DNA of 6,008 nucleotides from Gemmatimonadota bacterium (GTDB taxonomy: Bacteria; Latescibacterota; UBA2968; UBA8231), in contig JAPOYQ010000406.1 of the NCBI GenBank assembly GCA_026706505.1, forward strand, positions 8,229 through 14,236, read 5' to 3'. The translations under genes were made by a program, and so were the position numbers. This document shows, one piece after another, positions 4,113 to 6,008 of this stretch (positions within the stretch are counted from its first letter, which is position 1; each line of letters opens with the position of its first letter). A model generated the notes under the pieces. The model was given only the letters and a program-made list of their open reading frames with translations. It was not told the DNA's origin and did not search any database.

Positions 4113-5746
4113 GATCCGTGCCCCATTTTGCTGAAACCTATGAAGCCCAACCCATTGAGGCCATGATCGAGCAGTCCGATCTGGTGGTGATTGGCACGGT
4201 AGAAAAAACGTCGGTCTATGATGAAAATGGAACCGGGGACGTCCGGCGGGAAACGACGATACGCATCCAAGAGTTCATCAAGGGGGGTGGTAATGATACC
4301 CGTACAACCGTTGTCGTGGACCACTTTGAAGGTTCCCCAGGATCAAACGGACTAGCAACCGAAGAGTACTCCGACTTCAGACCCGTCTTCATACAAGGCG
4401 AACAGGCGCTCTTCCTGCTGGTACGCAGAGGCGATAGATACCAAGTCACAGGGGATTTCCGCGGCAAAATCGACCTAATCGGGGATACGGTGGCGGGAAC
4501 CAGTACGAATGTTACCGACTTCAAAGAGGCCATTAAACGGGTCGATAGCAAGCAAAACTCGACGTTGGGCGTCCAGATGGTTCCTATTGAATACCAGTTG
4601 GCTAAGGTGCGTGCCGCCAGTGGAAAGCGCGCGGCGAAAGCCACCTCTGCAGTCGGGTATCACTTGGACGGCCAATTCTATGCGGTTACAAGCGCGCGCC
4701 ATCACCCACCACCGCTTACCATCACCTTTCACATTAATCCAGATGGGGCGATAGATAAAGACGGCAACCCGATTCCGTTCAGTGACTTGCGAACCGCGAT
4801 GAATGCCTGCGTCGCCGAGTGGAATCGCATTGAAGATGGCCATATTAAGTTTCGAGTAGCTAGCACCGCGACCAGTAGAAGGCGCAATATATCTGATTCG
4901 TGGAGTACGGTGACGTTTGACGCTTTCGGTGGGCCAGGAGGCAAAGCAGCTACCGCAACTTATCCGAAGAAACGAGGGGGAGTGGTGGTCTCGGATATCA
5001 GGCTCAGCAATCGCTACACTTGGAGTACTTCTGCGACGTATCCAAGCTCTTGGACGGTAGCGCAACCCAAAGATTTCCGGGATGTGATGACCCACGAGCT
5101 AGGGCATTCTACGGGGATTTGGCATAGCAATCCTAAACACAAAAATAACACTATGTATTACGAATCGGGTAGAGCGGAAACGAAGCGCCGTACGCTCGAA
5201 TGGGGGGACAAGGCCGGCGGCGTCTATATGACGACAGCACCCGGTAGAGCCGGAGACGGGAGGTTGGATTTTGACCAAGATTGGTCCGCCTTCACCGGTA
5301 GCAGCGAAGCAATCACCTTACACCGAAATATAACCGTTCCCTCTGGAAGAACGCTAACCATCGAGTCCGGTCTCTCCATCAATAAGAATGGATATACGAT
5401 CACCTCTACAGGGGGCACAATTAATGGGAGTACTGCCAAATCTGTAGCTGTAACCGGTCCGTCCGCTGCCGCAACCACCCTAAGCGTTGCGCCCAATCCC
5501 TCTAACCCCTCTACAACCATTCGATTTAATCTCCCTCAGCCGACGGCGGTCTCCCTCTCGATCTACGATATGTTGGGGCAGCGCGTCCACACGCTTATTT
5601 CTAACGAATATCGCCAAGCAGGGAATTACTCTGTTGTGTGGAACGGACGCGATCGGACGGGGCAACGGACCGCATCGGGAGTCTATTTTATCAACCTCCG
5701 TGCCGGCGAGCAGCTATACCAAGAAAAACTAACTTTGGTGCATTAA
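4106..5746 (+). CDS. secreted matrixin-like metzincin protease with C-terminal type IX sorting domain (5' end frameshifted)
   Basis: Residue numbers count from TTG 4106; the natural start is probably ATG 4062 in another frame. Residues about 15-125 form an accessory domain (SDLVVIGTVEKTS, later GEQALFLLVRRGDRYQV) resembling the N-terminal region of many bacterial matrixin-like proteins. The catalytic domain, about 203-375, begins PLTITFHINPDG and has the zinc site HELGHSTGIWH (H330, E331, H334, H340) with the Met-turn methionine M350 in NNTMYYE. These are the hallmarks of metzincins. A beta-rich linker (about 395-450, ITLHRNITVPSGRTLTIESG) leads to a 90-residue C-terminal sorting domain (457-546): APNPSNPSTTIRFNLP, IYDMLGQRVHTL, GRDRTGQRTASGVYFINL. 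In the FCB group this domain directs proteins out through the type IX machinery and is cleaved or anchored at the surface. Substrate unknown; an extracellular protein-degrading role is the simplest reading. The catalytic residues are intact. Confidence 0.9.
   Translation: MVGSVPHFAETYEAQPIEAMIEQSDLVVIGTVEKTSVYDENGTGDVRRETTIRIQEFIKGGGNDTRTTVVVDHFEGSPGSNGLATEEYSDFRPVFIQGEQALFLLVRRGDRYQVTGDFRGKIDLIGDTVAGTSTNVTDFKEAIKRVDSKQNSTLGVQMVPIEYQLAKVRAASGKRAAKATSAVGYHLDGQFYAVTSARHHPPPLTITFHINPDGAIDKDGNPIPFSDLRTAMNACVAEWNRIEDGHIKFRVASTATSRRRNISDSWSTVTFDAFGGPGGKAATATYPKKRGGVVVSDIRLSNRYTWSTSATYPSSWTVAQPKDFRDVMTHELGHSTGIWHSNPKHKNNTMYYESGRAETKRRTLEWGDKAGGVYMTTAPGRAGDGRLDFDQDWSAFTGSSEAITLHRNITVPSGRTLTIESGLSINKNGYTITSTGGTINGSTAKSVAVTGPSAAATTLSVAPNPSNPSTTIRFNLPQPTAVSLSIYDMLGQRVHTLISNEYRQAGNYSVVWNGRDRTGQRTASGVYFINLRAGEQLYQEKLTLVH
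5187..5261 (+). other. intact zinc-site exit region of the metzincin domain
   Basis: This stretch follows the HELGHSTGIWH motif (5093-5125) and the Met-turn codon at 5153-5155. It encodes RTLEWGDKAGGVYMTTAPGR, where the catalytic domain gives way to the linker. It is marked because the frame stays clean through the end of the domain, so the only visible lesion in the gene is at its 5' end. Confidence 0.35.
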
Positions 5747-5800
5747 ACTAGCAGCAGACGCCAAAGTGGACCCTACATCTTCTTCACCGTCTATTGTGAG

Positions 5801-5935
5801 GTGCACAACCATATTTTGCTAAGGGAATGGCCGCCTCTATCAGAGTGGGCGTGGAAAAACGTCCGCATGTGGTCAACGGGTAACGTGGCCTTAGAAGAAG
5901 ACCACTATGGCGCATACAGTTCGCCCCAAGACTGA
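5801..5935 (+). other. possible short ORF or coding remnant after the protease gene
   Basis: Directly after the protease stop (TAA 5744-5746) the same frame stays open for 62 codons to TGA 5933-5935. A GTG at 5801 would give 44 residues beginning VHNHILLREWPPLSEWAW. The stretch is rich in tryptophan and aromatic residues and ends EEDHYGAYSSPQD. There is no clear ribosome binding site and I do not recognise a family. It overlaps the start of the ORF at 5907, so at most one of the two is likely to be real. A remnant of a decayed gene is as likely as a small protein. Confidence 0.2.
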
Positions 5936-6008
5936 GAGGTCTATTTGCATCACAATTATCCGGGGCGAAGTATTTCTTGAGGGAAAGAAATTTCGGGCGG
6001 GCGACCTT
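5907..6008 (+). CDS. start of a gene of unknown function, running off the window
   Basis: After an in-frame stop at 5892-5894 the first ATG is at 5907, and the frame is open for 34 codons to the last base. The product begins MAHTVRPKTERSICITIIRG and continues EVFLEGKKFRAGDL. The alternating strand pattern with spaced glycines (RGEVFLEGKKFRAGDL) resembles the entry of a small beta-barrel or cupin-like fold (G-x-hydrophobic-x-x-G-x-x-x-x-x-G-D), but this is too little to assign a family. The ribosome binding site is weak (AGAAGAAG, 5893-5900). No terminator is visible between the protease gene and this ORF. Confidence 0.4.
   Translation, partial: MAHTVRPKTERSICITIIRGEVFLEGKKFRAGDL

Noticed and set aside
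4103..5665. Several minus-strand ORFs opposite the metalloprotease gene
   Set aside because: They are shadows of a gene with intact catalytic and sorting motifs, and they show no recognisable domains or initiation signals.

Overview
The window looks like a piece of a chromosome from a free-living or host-associated member of the FCB superphylum (Bacteroidota/Rhodothermota-like lineages, or candidate phyla such as Poribacteria or Latescibacteria). Two things suggest this. The large secreted protein ends in a type IX secretion (Por)-style C-terminal sorting domain built around APNPSNPSTTIRF. A second exported protein begins its mature part with FFPLEVGNRWVF, a pattern typical of exported proteins in these lineages. 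By eye, base composition is moderate, around 50% GC. The exact taxon is an inference; there is no rRNA or marker gene here.

Layout, all on the plus strand. (1) 2-262: C-terminal end of a MocA-like molybdenum cofactor nucleotidyltransferase. (2) 268-504: a 237-bp block bounded by 26-bp inverted repeats (24/26 identical), with TAATTT on each side. It contains an intrinsic terminator (300-347) and two copies of an ATCACAGAAA-type repeat. (3) 564-2290: a two-gene operon encoding a soluble PAS histidine kinase of the HisKA_3 (NarX/DegS-like) type and its NarL/LuxR-type response regulator, overlapping by ATGA. (4) 2291-2699: about 409 bp without a credible gene, containing a perfect 26-bp tandem repeat whose half-sites recur every 11 bp. 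(5) 2700-3583: a 16-codon leader ORF coupled to a secreted protein of the 'FPLxVGNxW' kind. (6) 3713-3991: a 92-residue single-span membrane protein. (7) 4062-5746: a secreted metzincin (matrixin-like) metalloprotease with an N-terminal accessory domain and a C-terminal sorting domain. Its signal-peptide coding region is split by an apparent one-base frameshift at the GGGCCC run 4092-4097. (8) 5747-6008: intergenic sequence and the likely start of another gene running off the window.

Working model (inference): the kinase/regulator pair is a local two-component system. The phased half-site arrays, one upstream of the kinase and one upstream of the exported-protein genes, are candidate binding sites for a dimeric regulator, possibly this one. 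Its target would be a cell-envelope/secreted module of an exported protein, a small membrane protein and a sorted metalloprotease. The most noteworthy items are the inverted-repeat block, the 11-bp-phased operator-like arrays, the coupled leader ORF and the frameshifted signal peptide.
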